A stretch of DNA of 64,000 nucleotides from CAWDYA01 sp963806495 (GTDB lineage Bacteria; Acidobacteriota; Polarisedimenticolia; JACPZX01; DASXTC01). Every line of letters starts with the position of its first letter. The first letter of the stretch is position 1. A model generated the notes under the pieces. The model was not told where the DNA came from. It searched no databases and saw only the letters and a list, made by a program, of their open reading frames with translations. The stretch spans positions 186,001-250,000 of the forward strand of contig CAWDYA010000007.1 of assembly GCA_963806495.1 (NCBI GenBank), read 5' to 3'. A program made the translations under genes and the position numbers. Shown piece by piece: positions 46,150-55,264 of this stretch.

Positions 46150-48156
46150 ATGCTTCGCATCGGCATCGACACCGGCGGCACCTTCACCGACTTCGTGGTG
46201 GTCGACGACAGCGGCATCACCACCTGGAAGGAGCCGTCCACCCCCGACGACCCCTCCCGGGCGATCCTCGCGGGGCTGGACCGCATCCTGAAGGCGGCTC
46301 CTCGGGGCGGCGGCCCGGACGTGATCCACGGCTCCACCGTGGCGACCAATGCGCTTCTCGAGGGAAAGACCGCCCGCGCCGCGTTCATCACCAACCGCGG
46401 GTTCGAGGACATGCTCGAGATCGGTCGGCAGGCACGCCCCGATCTGTACGATATCGACGTGGAGCGGCCCGAGTCGCTGGTGCCGCGCGAGCGCCGGTTC
46501 GGCCTGGCCGGCAGGCTCGGGGCCGACGGTGCCGAGCTCGAGCCTCTCGTCATGGAGGACCTGACGCGTCTCGCGAAGGACCTCGCGGCAGCCCGGGTCG
46601 CGTCGGTGGCGATCTGCCTGCTGCACTCGTACGCCGATCCGCGTCACGAGGAGACCGTGGCGCGCGCACTCACCGGCGTGGGTCTGGCGGTCTCGGTCTC
46701 CTCGCGGCTGGTGCGCGAGTATCGTGAGTACGAGCGCGCCTCCACCGCCGCGGTCAACGCGGCGGTGGGGCCGGTGGTGTCCCGCTATCTCGGCAACCTC
46801 TCCGCCGGTCTGAGCGAGCGTGGCATCGGGGCACTCCGGGTGATGGGATCCAACGGCGGCGCGCTCTCATCGCGCACGGCGGGCGAGGAGGCGGTGCGAA
46901 CGGTGCTCTCCGGCCCGGCGGCGGGCGTGCGCGGCGCGGTGTACGCGGGTCGTCTGATCGGCTGTCCGGCGATGATCTCGTTCGATATGGGCGGGACCTC
47001 GACCGACGTGTCGCTGATCCCGGGCGAAGCGCGTCTGACCGCGGACGGCATGGTGGCCGGCCATCCCGTGAGGATCCCCATGATCGACATCCACACCGTG
47101 GGGGCGGGGGGCGGCTCGATCGCCTGGCGGGATCCCGGCGGGGCCCTGCGCGTGGGACCGGCGAGCGCGGGCGCCGAGCCGGGGCCGGCGTGCTACGGGC
47201 GCGGCGGGCCGCCCACGGTCACCGACGCCAACCTGCTGCTCGGGAGGATCGTGCCGGAGCGGTTCCTCGACGGCCGGATGCCGCTCGACCTCGAGGCGGC
47301 GCGGCGTGCCGTAGGCGCGCTGGCGCGCGAGCTCGGGATGGAGACGGTCTTTGCGGCGGAGGGGATCGTCACGGTCGCCGAGGCGACCATGGCCCGTGCG
47401 ATCCGCGTGATTTCGCTGTACCGGGGCTTCGAGCCGGCCGACTTCGCGCTGGTGGCGTTCGGAGGCGCAGGCGGCCTGCACGCCGCGTCGCTCGCCGCGT
47501 CGCTCGAGATGGGACGGGCGATCGTGCCGGCCGAGCCCGGCGTGTTCTCCGCCTTCGGCATGACCGTGGCCGATGTCGAGCGGGACCGGTCGGCGTCGGT
47601 GCTGGAATCCGCCGCGCGCATGAATCCCGCCGCCCTGGCCGCCGCGTTCGCCCCGCTGGAAGCGGCCGCGCGCGACGATCTGCGCGCCGATGGCGTCACC
47701 CCGGATCGGATCGGCTTCATTCGCTCCGTCGACGCCCGCTACGCCGGCCAGTCGTACGAGCTGAATCTGCCGGTGGACCCCGCGGACGGCAGCTACGGCT
47801 CGTGGCACGAGCGGTTCCACGACGAGCACGAGCGCCGCTTCGGCTACAGACGGGAAGGCGAGCCGGTCGAGCTGGTGACCCTGCGCCTGCGCGGCGTGGG
47901 CCGGGTCGACCCGCCTGCCCCGCGACGCGTCGGGACGCGCCGCTCCCGCGCCGCCTCGGGACCGCCACACCGCGACGCGATCTGGCACGGCGCCCCGCTG
48001 CGGACGGCCGTGCGGGAGCGCGGGACGCTGGGCGCGGGAGAGACGGTGGAGGGACCGGCCCTGATCCTGGAAGCGGGCGCCACCTGTTTCGTGCCGCCGG
48101 ACTGGAGCGCGGCGCACGACGAGTACGGCAACCTGCATCTGGCGAGGCGCCCGTGA
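46150..48156 (+). CDS. hyuA: Hydantoinase/oxoprolinase family protein, subunit A
   Basis: A 668-residue ATP-dependent amidase subunit. The N-terminal RIGIDTGGTFTDFVVVDD and HGSTVATNALLEG are the nucleotide-binding signature of HyuA, oxoprolinase A and acetone carboxylase beta-like proteins. SFDMGGTSTDVSLI, HTVGAGGGSIAW and FGGAGGLHAASLA are the other conserved blocks. With the B subunit it opens a five-membered cyclic amide (hydantoin, 5-oxoproline) or a related compound using ATP. The stop overlaps the GTG of hyuB. A putative -10 box six bases upstream suggests a leaderless mRNA. The substrate cannot be read from the sequence. Confidence 0.92.
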   Translation: MLRIGIDTGGTFTDFVVVDDSGITTWKEPSTPDDPSRAILAGLDRILKAAPRGGGPDVIHGSTVATNALLEGKTARAAFITNRGFEDMLEIGRQARPDLYDIDVERPESLVPRERRFGLAGRLGADGAELEPLVMEDLTRLAKDLAAARVASVAICLLHSYADPRHEETVARALTGVGLAVSVSSRLVREYREYERASTAAVNAAVGPVVSRYLGNLSAGLSERGIGALRVMGSNGGALSSRTAGEEAVRTVLSGPAAGVRGAVYAGRLIGCPAMISFDMGGTSTDVSLIPGEARLTADGMVAGHPVRIPMIDIHTVGAGGGSIAWRDPGGALRVGPASAGAEPGPACYGRGGPPTVTDANLLLGRIVPERFLDGRMPLDLEAARRAVGALARELGMETVFAAEGIVTVAEATMARAIRVISLYRGFEPADFALVAFGGAGGLHAASLAASLEMGRAIVPAEPGVFSAFGMTVADVERDRSASVLESAARMNPAALAAAFAPLEAAARDDLRADGVTPDRIGFIRSVDARYAGQSYELNLPVDPADGSYGSWHERFHDEHERRFGYRREGEPVELVTLRLRGVGRVDPPAPRRVGTRRSRAASGPPHRDAIWHGAPLRTAVRERGTLGAGETVEGPALILEAGATCFVPPDWSAAHDEYGNLHLARRP

Positions 48157-49733
48157 ACGTGGCACCCGGCTACGACCCGATCCGCATCGAGCTGTTCCAC
48201 AACCTGTTCGCCTCGATCGCCGAGGAGATGGGAGCGGCGCTGCAGCGCAGCGCCTACTCGCCGAACATCAAGGAGCGGCGGGATTTCTCGTGCGCGGTGT
48301 TCGATGCGCGCGGGAATCTGGTGGCGCAGGGGGATCACATGCCGGTGCATCTCGGGTCGATGCCGGCCTCGGTGCGTGCGGTGCTCGACGACGTGCCCCC
48401 GGCCCCGGGCGAGATGGGACTGGTCAACGATCCGTTCCGCGGCGGAACGCATCTGCCCGATCTCACCCTGGTGTCGCCGCTGTACGGTCCGGCCGGCCCG
48501 GTCTTCTATCTGGCCAACCGCGCGCATCACAGCGACGTGGGAGGCATGTCGCCCGGCTCGATGCCGCTGGCCACGGAGATCTACCAGGAGGGGCTGCGTC
48601 TGCCTCCCGTGCGGTTCATCAAGGGAGGCGAGCCGGACCCCGACATCCTGCGGCTGATCCTGGCCAACGTGCGGACCCCCGCCGAGAGGGAGGGCGACCT
48701 GATGGCGCAGGTGGCGGCCAACCGGGTGGGGGAGCGGAGACTCGCCGCGCTGATTGCACGGCACGGCGGCGATGTCGTGTCCGCATACGCGGGACATCTG
48801 GTCGAGTATGCGGCCCGGCTCATGTCGGACCTGATAGAGAGCATCCCCGACGGCGAGTACAGGTTCGAGGATGCGCTCGACGACGATGGCGTGTCTGACA
48901 GGCCGGTGACCATCCGTGTGTGCATCACGGTGCAGGGCGGACGGGCCCGGGTCGACTTCACCGGCACGGACGCGCAGGTGGCCGGCCCGGTCAACGCCGT
49001 GGAGGCGATCACCCGCTCGGCGGTGCTGTACGTCTTCCGGTGCCTGCTGCCGGCCGGCGCTCCGGCCAACGACGGGTGCTACCGGCCGCTCACGATCGTC
49101 GTGCCCGAGGCCACCGTGGTCGATGCGCGCCCGCCCGCCGCGGTGGCGGGCGGCAACGTCGAGACGTCGCAGCGGATCGTCGACGTGATGTTCGGGGCCC
49201 TGGCGGCGGCCCTGCCGGCGAGGATCCCCGCGGCGAGCAGCGGCACGATGAACAACCTGACGCTGGGCGGGAGGATGCCGGCCACCGGCGCGCCGTTCGC
49301 CTACTATGAGACGATCGCCGGCGGGATGGGCGCCCGGCCTTCGCGTGACGGCCTCTCGGGCGTGCACACCCACATGACCAACTCGCTCAACACACCCGTC
49401 GAGGCGATGGAGCGGGCGCTTCCGCTCCTCGTGAGCCGTTACACGCTCCGGCGGGGCTCCGGCGGGAGCGGCCGGCACCGCGGCGGAGACGGTATCATCC
49501 GCGAGTACCGGATGCTTGCGCCGGCAGGGGCGACTCTGCTCGCGGACCGGCGGAAGATCGCCCCCTGGGGGCTCGAGGGGGGCGGGCCGGGCCGGCCCGG
49601 GCGCGACACACTCACCCGCGCCGGCGGCGGGACCGAGCGGCTGCCGGGCAAGTTCGAGACCAGGCTCGAGGCGGGCGACATCCTGACGATCGAGACGCCG
49701 GGAGGCGGTGGATGGGGCCGGGAGGAGACATGA
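48153..49733 (+). CDS. hyuB: Hydantoinase/oxoprolinase family protein, subunit B
   Basis: A 526-residue partner of HyuA. Family blocks are FASIAEEMGAALQRSAYSPNIKERRDFSCAVFD, DHMPVHLGSMPASV, LVNDPFRGGTHLPDLT, NRAHHSDVGGMSPGSMP and the C-terminal GGSGRHRGGDG followed by TPGGGGWG. The GTG at 48153 overlaps the hyuA stop (GTGA), so translation is coupled. The complex hydrolyses cyclic amides with ATP in the cytoplasm. The next gene, a small membrane protein, overlaps the hyuB stop and seems to belong to the same operon; it could aid transport, but this is only a positional inference. Confidence 0.92.
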   Translation: MNVAPGYDPIRIELFHNLFASIAEEMGAALQRSAYSPNIKERRDFSCAVFDARGNLVAQGDHMPVHLGSMPASVRAVLDDVPPAPGEMGLVNDPFRGGTHLPDLTLVSPLYGPAGPVFYLANRAHHSDVGGMSPGSMPLATEIYQEGLRLPPVRFIKGGEPDPDILRLILANVRTPAEREGDLMAQVAANRVGERRLAALIARHGGDVVSAYAGHLVEYAARLMSDLIESIPDGEYRFEDALDDDGVSDRPVTIRVCITVQGGRARVDFTGTDAQVAGPVNAVEAITRSAVLYVFRCLLPAGAPANDGCYRPLTIVVPEATVVDARPPAAVAGGNVETSQRIVDVMFGALAAALPARIPAASSGTMNNLTLGGRMPATGAPFAYYETIAGGMGARPSRDGLSGVHTHMTNSLNTPVEAMERALPLLVSRYTLRRGSGGSGRHRGGDGIIREYRMLAPAGATLLADRRKIAPWGLEGGGPGRPGRDTLTRAGGGTERLPGKFETRLEAGDILTIETPGGGGWGREET

Positions 49734-50155
49734 TCGAGGAGCGGACCGACGAAGCGGCGGCACGATGGCTCAGGGTCTCCATGGCTGCCGGAAGTTTCTA
49801 CGATCTCGCCTTCGCGGTGATGATCATGGTGGTGCCGGCGTTCGGGGCGGACTTTCTCGAGCTGCCGATGCCGGCGCAGGAGATCTACCTGCGATTTCTC
49901 GGCGTCTTCCTGGGGATCCTGGCGCTCTTCTATATGCTGCCGGTGATCCACCCGGGCCAGTATCTCGGCAATGTGGTAGTGGCGATCCTCGGCCGGTCGG
50001 CCGGCGCGCTGTTCCTGTGCGGTGCCGTGTTCCTGTATGGACAGCCCGTGCCGTTCGCGCTGCTCGGGGGGGGCGATCTCGCCTTCGCCCTCGCGCACCT
50101 CTATCTGTTGACCCGCGCCGAAGGGGGCAACCCCTTCAGACACTATCTGGGCTGA
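49730..50155 (+). CDS. Small membrane protein of unknown function
   Basis: A 141-residue protein with four likely membrane segments (SFYDLAFAVMIMVVPAF, LRFLGVFLGILALFYMLPVI, LGNVVVAILGRSAGALFLCGAVFLY, PFALLGGGDLAFALAHLYLL). GGAGGAG lies two bases before the ATG, and the ATG overlaps the hyuB stop. It resembles small four-helix proteins of the DoxX or DUF-type sort but I cannot place it. The acidic N-terminus and basic end suggest both termini in the cytoplasm. Its position implies co-expression with hyuAB. Confidence 0.75.
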   Translation: MIEERTDEAAARWLRVSMAAGSFYDLAFAVMIMVVPAFGADFLELPMPAQEIYLRFLGVFLGILALFYMLPVIHPGQYLGNVVVAILGRSAGALFLCGAVFLYGQPVPFALLGGGDLAFALAHLYLLTRAEGGNPFRHYLG

Positions 50156-50161
50156 CCTGTC

Positions 50162-50404
50162 TCACACGTCGGGAGGCAGGAAGCAGCTTCGCCCTTCGCC
50201 GCACACGCGCGGATGCGCGTACCCGTCATCGGGTCCGGCCGGCTCCATGGTGCGAAGGCACCAGTAGGCCGCGGTCGTCGACACGCCGTCCTGCCAGGCC
50301 GCGCCCCCCATGGGGGATCCAAAACCCCTCTTGGTGCGCAGCATCCGGCAGACCACGGGGACCGTTCCGGCCGGCGTCCGTCGTTCCTCCTGCTCGGTCG
50401 TCAT
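50162..50404 (-). CDS. Small Cys-containing protein coupled to the molybdo-hydroxylase genes
   Basis: An 80-residue protein whose ATG (50404) overlaps the stop of the FAD subunit gene, the kind of ATGA junction seen throughout this genome, so it is probably real. It contains four cysteines (VVCRML, YWCLRT, RVCGEG and SCFLPP) and a GSPMGGAAW stretch. I do not recognise a family. As the last gene of the hydroxylase operon it could assist assembly or electron transfer, but nothing in the sequence proves that. Confidence 0.55.
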   Translation of the reverse strand: MTTEQEERRTPAGTVPVVCRMLRTKRGFGSPMGGAAWQDGVSTTAAYWCLRTMEPAGPDDGYAHPRVCGEGRSCFLPPDV

Positions 50405-51388
50405 GGCTCGCTCCTGCCGCCGGCCGCGAGAACGGCTTGCATCAGCGCCGTCTCCAGCAGGCGGACCTTGTAGGCGTTGTCACGAAGAGGCGTCGCTCCC
50501 GAAAGACCGGCGGCCGCGGCGGACCGGGCCGCGCTCTCGCTCACCGGCCTGCCGACGAGCGCTGTCTCGGCCGCACGCAGCCGGAGCGGGACCGGGGCGG
50601 CGTGTCCCAGGGCTACGGCCGCCGCCGAGATCGTTCCGCCGGATAGCGTCAGCGAGACCGCCGCCTCGGCGAGGGGCCAGTCATAGGATTCCTTCTGGCC
50701 GATCTCTGACATAGGCCGACCTCGAGCCGGGCGCGGGCGATGGAACCCGGATGCGGCTCAGCAGCTCGTCGTCGCCCAGCACGTTCTCCCGGTGGACGTC
50801 CTTGTCGGGCGTCACGAAGAACTCCCCGATGGGAACCACGCGCTTCCCCTTCGGCCCCGTCAGCTCGACCGATGCGTCGAGCGCCAGCAGCGCGCAGGCG
50901 GTCGCCGACGGGTGCACGATGGCGCAGGTCCCGTTGCCGATGACCGCGTGGTACTGATTCTCGCCGTCCTGCGCAAAGCAGTGATCGCCGCCCTTCTTCA
51001 GACAGTGGAAGTCGCGGCTGCGGAAATACCAGCACCGGGGCCGTTGCAGCAGGTTGCCTCCCACCGTGGCGCTGTTTCGCACCTGCGGCGTCGCCGCGAG
51101 GTGCGCCGCCCGCGCCAGCGCGGCGTACCGGCCGACCATCACACGGCTCGAAGCGACAGCCGCCAGAGTGACCATCGGTCCGAGCTCGAGGCCGTGCTTC
51201 GGGTCGTCGGTTATCAGGTCGAGCCCGGGGATGGTCGCGATGTTGATGAGCCGCCCCGGCGCATCGAGCCCCTCCTTGAGGCGATCGAGCAGGTCCACAC
51301 CGCCCGCCTTGATCGCGGCTCCGGGCTCGAGACGTGCGAAAAGGTCGTCGAGGCTCCTCGCGTCGGTCCATTCGAGCGGGCCAATCAT
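50401..51388 (-). CDS. Molybdo-hydroxylase FAD/4Fe-4S subunit (PaoB/XdhB/CoxM-like), frameshifted
   Basis: The FAD-binding subunit of a xanthine dehydrogenase family enzyme. The N-terminal part has the PCMH-type FAD site (AGGVDLLDRLK, ATPQVRNSATVGGNL). It also has PRCWYFRSRDFHCLKKGGDHCFAQDGEN, whose cysteines match the extra 4Fe-4S site of PaoB-type subunits. The C-terminal part (YDWPLAEAAVSLTL, NAYKVRLLETALMQAV) is in a different frame. One extra base near 50707-50710 splits the gene after SRSAYV; removing it restores SAYVEIGQKESYDWP. The start overlaps the Mo-subunit stop (51385-51388). Its role is to pass electrons from the Mo site to an acceptor. Confidence 0.82.
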
Positions 51389-53727
51389 CGGGCACCTCCT
51401 TTCGCGGGGGAGGCCGGGGCGCTGCGGGAGAGGACCTCGAGCACGCGCGCCGGCGTCATCGGGATCCGGCGCAGCCAGACGCCGGTGGCGTTGTGGAAGG
51501 CCGACGAGATTGCCGCCACCGTCGGGATGGTGGCCGGCTCCCCGATGCCGCTCGCGTCGGTGGAGCTTCGCGCGATGTACTGCTCGATGAGCGCCACCTC
51601 GATCTCCGGCACCTCCCGCGAGCCGGCGATCTTGTACTGCTCGAGATTTGGGTTGACCATCAGGCCGGTATTGCGATCCAGAATGCGATCCTCGTAAAGG
51701 GCGTACGAGATCCCCTGGATAATCCCCCCGTTGACCTGGCTCTCGATCGCGAGAGGGTTCATCGGACGCCCGCAGTCGTGCACCGCGAGGACCCGCTCGA
51801 TTGCGATCCGGCCGGTCTCGGTGTCGACCGCCAGAGCGACGAACTGCACGCCGCCGAGGGTGATCCGGGCCCGCTCGCCGTAGTCGGGGGCGCGATCCGC
51901 GCGCGCCGTGATCTGCTCCGTTCCCATCCGTGCCGCCGCCTGCCGGAATGTGAGGCTGTGCCCGGGGCTGGAGCTCACCGTGAGATGGCTGCGCTCGAGC
52001 TTCAGGTCGGAAGCCGGCACTCCCAGGGAAGCGGCGACCTTGTCGAGCAGCTGCATCTTCGCCTTCCAGGCCGCGTTGCGGACGGCCGGCGTGATCGAGC
52101 TCGTGGTCATGCTTCCACCCGAGGCCGGACCGGGAGGCGAGAGCGTGTCACCGATGCTGATGGTGACGTCGACCGGGCGCAGCCCCAGCTCCTCGGCGAC
52201 GATCTGGGCAATGACGGTCTTGATCCCGCCCCCGATGTCCTGCACCGCGGATCGCGCCATCACCGATCCGTCACGCGCGATGGTCACCTCGCATCCGGAG
52301 TCCATGTCGTTGAGCCTGTACCAGACCGACTGCGCGACTCCCAGGCCACGCAGATACCGGCCCTTGCCGGAGCCGTGGGGGCGGCGCTCGCTCCACCGGA
52401 ATTTCTCCGCACCGATCCGGCGCTCCTCTCGACGCGCGGCGTGGGGGTCATTGCGATCCATCATCACGAGAGGGTCGATGCCGAGCCTGTCGGCCAGCTC
52501 CTCCATGGCCCCCTCCAGCGCGAAGCAGCCCTGAGGGTGCCCGGGGGCCCTGAAGGCGGCGCCCGGACCCGCATGCGTGAAGACGTCGTACTCCTCGGTG
52601 AGCACGTTGGGGCACTCGTACAGGTTCTGCACGGGTCCCGCCGTGCCCGCCCCGGTTCCCACGCCGGCCGTCCCGTAGCTCACCAGGTGGATCGCCTGCA
52701 GCTTGCCATCCTTGGTCGCGCCGATCCGGATCGTCTGGGTCGAGTCCGGGCGGTTGCCGGTGCCTGTCTGCTCCTGCTTTCGTGTCATGAACAGCCGCAC
52801 GGGGGCGCCCGCCTTCTTCGACAGGTGGGTCGCGATGACACCGGCGTTGCCGGCGCCGAACTTGGAGCCGAACCCCGCTCCCATGTACTCGGTGAGCACC
52901 CGCACCTTGCTCTTCTGCAGTCCGAAAACCTCCGACAGCTCGTCGCGCACGCTCAGGGTGCCCTGTGTCGAGGCGTACACCGTGAGAGCGTCCGGCTTCC
53001 AGTCGGCCACGACGCCATGGGTCTCGAGGGTGCAGTGCGTCTGTACCTGCGTGCGGAACTCGGCCTGCACGATCTCGGCGGATGCGGCGAAACCCGCCTC
53101 GACGTCGCCGCGCGGCCGCCCCCGGGCGGGACCCCGGACGTTGCCATGCTGGGGGACGTCGCGGGCGCCGCCGCCTCCCCCCGCGGTCCCTTCCTGCACC
53201 GCGGGCGCCGGGTAGACGGTCGGTGCCGCCTCCTTGCGGGCCTCGTCGAGGTCGACCACGAAGGGCAGCTCTTCGTACTCCACCTTCACCTTTGCGGCCG
53301 CCTCGTCGGCGGCGGCCTGGGTCGCGGCGGCCACGGCGGCGATCGGCTGGCCCGCGAACCGGACAATCGGGTAGTCGGTGCCGTTCTTCGCCGACGGGTC
53401 CTTCACCTCGGCCACCCCTTTTACCTTCTCGACGATGTGCACGGCGTGGACACCAGGATGCTTCGAGGCCGCCGCGGTGTCGAGCGAGCGGATGCGTGCG
53501 TGCGGGTGAGGCGAGCAGACGAGGCTGGCGTACAGCATCCCCGGAAGCCTGATGTCGCTGGGATATCGGGCCTGGCCCGTCACCTTGGCGATCCCGTCCT
53601 GCCGGGTGGTCGGGTGGCCGACGATCTTCAGATCGGCGTTGACGGGCCAGGGAGGAGCCTCGCCATCGGGCACGTCGCGCTCGATTTCGGTCAGACCGGC
53701 ACCCGGGATTCCGTGTGGGAGCTTCAT
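51385..53727 (-). CDS. Molybdo-hydroxylase large (molybdenum-binding) subunit
   Basis: A 780-residue subunit of the xanthine dehydrogenase/aldehyde oxidase family. It binds the molybdopterin cofactor and the substrate. Conserved blocks are VGHPTTRQDGIAKVTGQARYPSDI, EYMGAGFGSKFG (cofactor loop), AFRAPGHPQGCFALEGAMEE with the arginine typical of the family, and the C-terminal GGIIQGISYAL and GIGEPATIPTVAAI with the catalytic glutamate. It resembles PaoC/YagR more than true xanthine dehydrogenase. It overlaps both neighbours by four bases. Because the partner 2Fe-2S subunit has a Tat signal, the assembled enzyme is probably periplasmic. Substrates may be aldehydes or N-heterocycles. Confidence 0.92.
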   Translation of the reverse strand: MKLPHGIPGAGLTEIERDVPDGEAPPWPVNADLKIVGHPTTRQDGIAKVTGQARYPSDIRLPGMLYASLVCSPHPHARIRSLDTAAASKHPGVHAVHIVEKVKGVAEVKDPSAKNGTDYPIVRFAGQPIAAVAAATQAAADEAAAKVKVEYEELPFVVDLDEARKEAAPTVYPAPAVQEGTAGGGGGARDVPQHGNVRGPARGRPRGDVEAGFAASAEIVQAEFRTQVQTHCTLETHGVVADWKPDALTVYASTQGTLSVRDELSEVFGLQKSKVRVLTEYMGAGFGSKFGAGNAGVIATHLSKKAGAPVRLFMTRKQEQTGTGNRPDSTQTIRIGATKDGKLQAIHLVSYGTAGVGTGAGTAGPVQNLYECPNVLTEEYDVFTHAGPGAAFRAPGHPQGCFALEGAMEELADRLGIDPLVMMDRNDPHAARREERRIGAEKFRWSERRPHGSGKGRYLRGLGVAQSVWYRLNDMDSGCEVTIARDGSVMARSAVQDIGGGIKTVIAQIVAEELGLRPVDVTISIGDTLSPPGPASGGSMTTSSITPAVRNAAWKAKMQLLDKVAASLGVPASDLKLERSHLTVSSSPGHSLTFRQAAARMGTEQITARADRAPDYGERARITLGGVQFVALAVDTETGRIAIERVLAVHDCGRPMNPLAIESQVNGGIIQGISYALYEDRILDRNTGLMVNPNLEQYKIAGSREVPEIEVALIEQYIARSSTDASGIGEPATIPTVAAISSAFHNATGVWLRRIPMTPARVLEVLSRSAPASPAKGGAR

Positions 53728-54380
53728 CGGCCCTCCTCCCCGCGTCCCCCGCGAGCGCCGGCGGCTGCGAGCGCGGCGTCGAACACCTTCGGATAGGTGC
53801 CGCAGCGGCAGAGGTTGCCGCTGACCGCCTCGCGGACATCATCGAGTGTGGGTGACGGGACGCGGTTCAGGAGTGCCGCGCAGGACATCACCATTCCCGG
53901 CGTGCAGTACCCGCACTGGGTCGCGTCGTGGTCGATGAAGGCTTCCTGGACGGGATGGAGCCGCCCTTCGCCGGCGAGCCCCTCGATCGTCGTGATCGCG
54001 CGCCCGCGCGCGTCCATCACGAACGTCATGCAGGCGTTCACCGGCACATCGTCGAGCCAGACGGTGCAGGCCGAGCAGGCGCCGCGGTCGCAGACGACCT
54101 TTGTGCCGGTCATGTCGAGCGAATCGCGCAACGCTTCGGCGAGGGTGGCGCGCGGTTCAATCATCACGATCTTTCTCAGGCCGTTGACCCGCAGCTCCAC
54201 CGGGACCGGGCCGGGGCCGAGCACTTCGGACGGTTCGCGGGCGATCGCGAGCGAGCCGATCCCGGTCTCCAGTATCGCGGTGCCCGCGGCCGTCAGGCCC
54301 GCACCCTTCAGGAAGTCACGCCGGCTGACGCCGTCGTTCTTTTTCGGGGGCTGCTCGATTCTCTTCCTGCGTCGGGGCAT
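53724..54380 (-). CDS. Molybdo-hydroxylase 2Fe-2S subunit with Tat signal
   Basis: A 218-residue iron-sulphur subunit. The N-terminus has a twin-arginine signal, GVSRRDFLKGAGLTAAG, so the folded complex should be exported. Then comes a ferredoxin-like domain with CDRGACSACTV and VNACMTF, and a helical domain with QCGYCTPGM and NLCRCGTYPKVF, the eight cysteines of two 2Fe-2S clusters. It starts the operon with large and FAD subunits and a small protein. The ATG at 54380 has CAGGAG eight bases upstream; a putative TATAGT box lies at 54442-54437. This matches the periplasmic aldehyde oxidoreductase PaoABC type. Confidence 0.9.
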   Translation of the reverse strand: MPRRRKRIEQPPKKNDGVSRRDFLKGAGLTAAGTAILETGIGSLAIAREPSEVLGPGPVPVELRVNGLRKIVMIEPRATLAEALRDSLDMTGTKVVCDRGACSACTVWLDDVPVNACMTFVMDARGRAITTIEGLAGEGRLHPVQEAFIDHDATQCGYCTPGMVMSCAALLNRVPSPTLDDVREAVSGNLCRCGTYPKVFDAALAAAGARGGRGEEGR

Positions 54381-54478
54381 GGGATGCTCCTGTGAGGGCT
54401 CCCCGCGGCGGGGGGCGGTTCGAAACAGCACCGATCACTATATCAAGGAAGGGAGGGGAAGCCCAAATGGATGAAGAA

Positions 54479-54512
54479 AGCCCCGCCGCCCGGGGGGGAG
54501 GGCGGCGGGGCT
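54479..54512 (-). terminator. Rho-independent terminator of the 178-residue secreted protein gene
   Basis: Twelve-base arms AGCCCCGCCGCC (54479-54490) and its complement (54501-54512) enclose a ten-base loop. On the minus strand the hairpin is followed by a T-rich TTTCTTC run. It starts 25 bases after the stop at 54538 and separates that gene from the hydroxylase operon. Confidence 0.8.
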
Positions 54513-54537
54513 CGAGTGACGGAGTCTTCGGGGAGCG

Positions 54538-55074
54538 TTACCTCCCCGCGCGGGGCCGATCCCGATCCTGATCGCGATCCCGGTCGCGTCCCGCGTCGCG
54601 GCGGTCGAGATCGAGCCGTGCGCGCATCGGCCGATAGGCGTCGGTCAGGTCGTCGATCATGCGGCCGAGTCTCGTGAGCTCGCGCTGCTGTAACGGGTGC
54701 AGGCGGGCGAATCGCACGCTGCTCCGGGCGCCGTCATAGGCGTCCATCAGCGCGCGGTAGTCGGCCTCCACCAGCCGCGGCGCCGGCGTGAACCGCGCCA
54801 CGCTGCGATGGAACGCGTCGGCGCGCCAGGCGAGCTCCCGGAAGGCGCGCGTCGTCGCGACGGCACCGAACACGGGATGTCCCTGCCGGGCCGTCACGGC
54901 GTTGCTCAGCCGTGCGGCGGTGTCGTCGACCTGCCGGGCGAGAACACGGACCTGATCCAGCGGGACGTAGCGCGGCACAGACCGCCCGCGGATCGTGTCG
55001 GCCCCCGCGACAGACGCCGCAGCGAACATCGCCACCACTGTGATAGCGAGCATCGGAAGTCTCGATGTCCTCAT
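54538..55074 (-). CDS. Secreted helical protein with a charged tail, unknown function
   Basis: A 178-residue protein with a signal peptide (LPMLAITVVAMFAAASVAGA). The mature part is Arg/Ala/Leu-rich and mainly helical (QVRVLARQVDDTAARLSNAV, YRALMDAYDGARSSVRFARL). It ends in a low-complexity tail of alternating Arg-Asp (RDRDRDQDRDR). I do not recognise a family. It has its own terminator downstream, so it is a single-gene unit. The base composition is like that of its neighbours. Periplasmic location is inferred from the signal peptide only. Confidence 0.68.
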   Translation of the reverse strand: MRTSRLPMLAITVVAMFAAASVAGADTIRGRSVPRYVPLDQVRVLARQVDDTAARLSNAVTARQGHPVFGAVATTRAFRELAWRADAFHRSVARFTPAPRLVEADYRALMDAYDGARSSVRFARLHPLQQRELTRLGRMIDDLTDAYRPMRARLDLDRRDAGRDRDRDQDRDRPRAGR

Positions 55075-55249
55075 GATCCACCTCCTGGAGGAACCGTGCC
55101 GGGTCTCGTTCCTCGTTCACGTCGGTCCTCGACATCCTGTACAGCAATGCGTGTGCCACGTCCCTCCCCCTGAAACGGCGCAGAGTTGTATCGCAGCAGG
55201 GTGCCGGGAGTGTCCCCCTCGAAGGACGACGTCCTCTGAAAGAAAGGTG

Positions 55250-55255
55250 TAGAAT
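55250..55255 (+). promoter_or_regulatory. Putative -10 box of the M28 peptidase gene
   Basis: TAGAAT ends nine bases before the ATG at 55265. No good -35 is seen. The spacing again suggests an mRNA with almost no leader. Confidence 0.35.
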
Positions 55256-55264
55256 GCGACTTCC

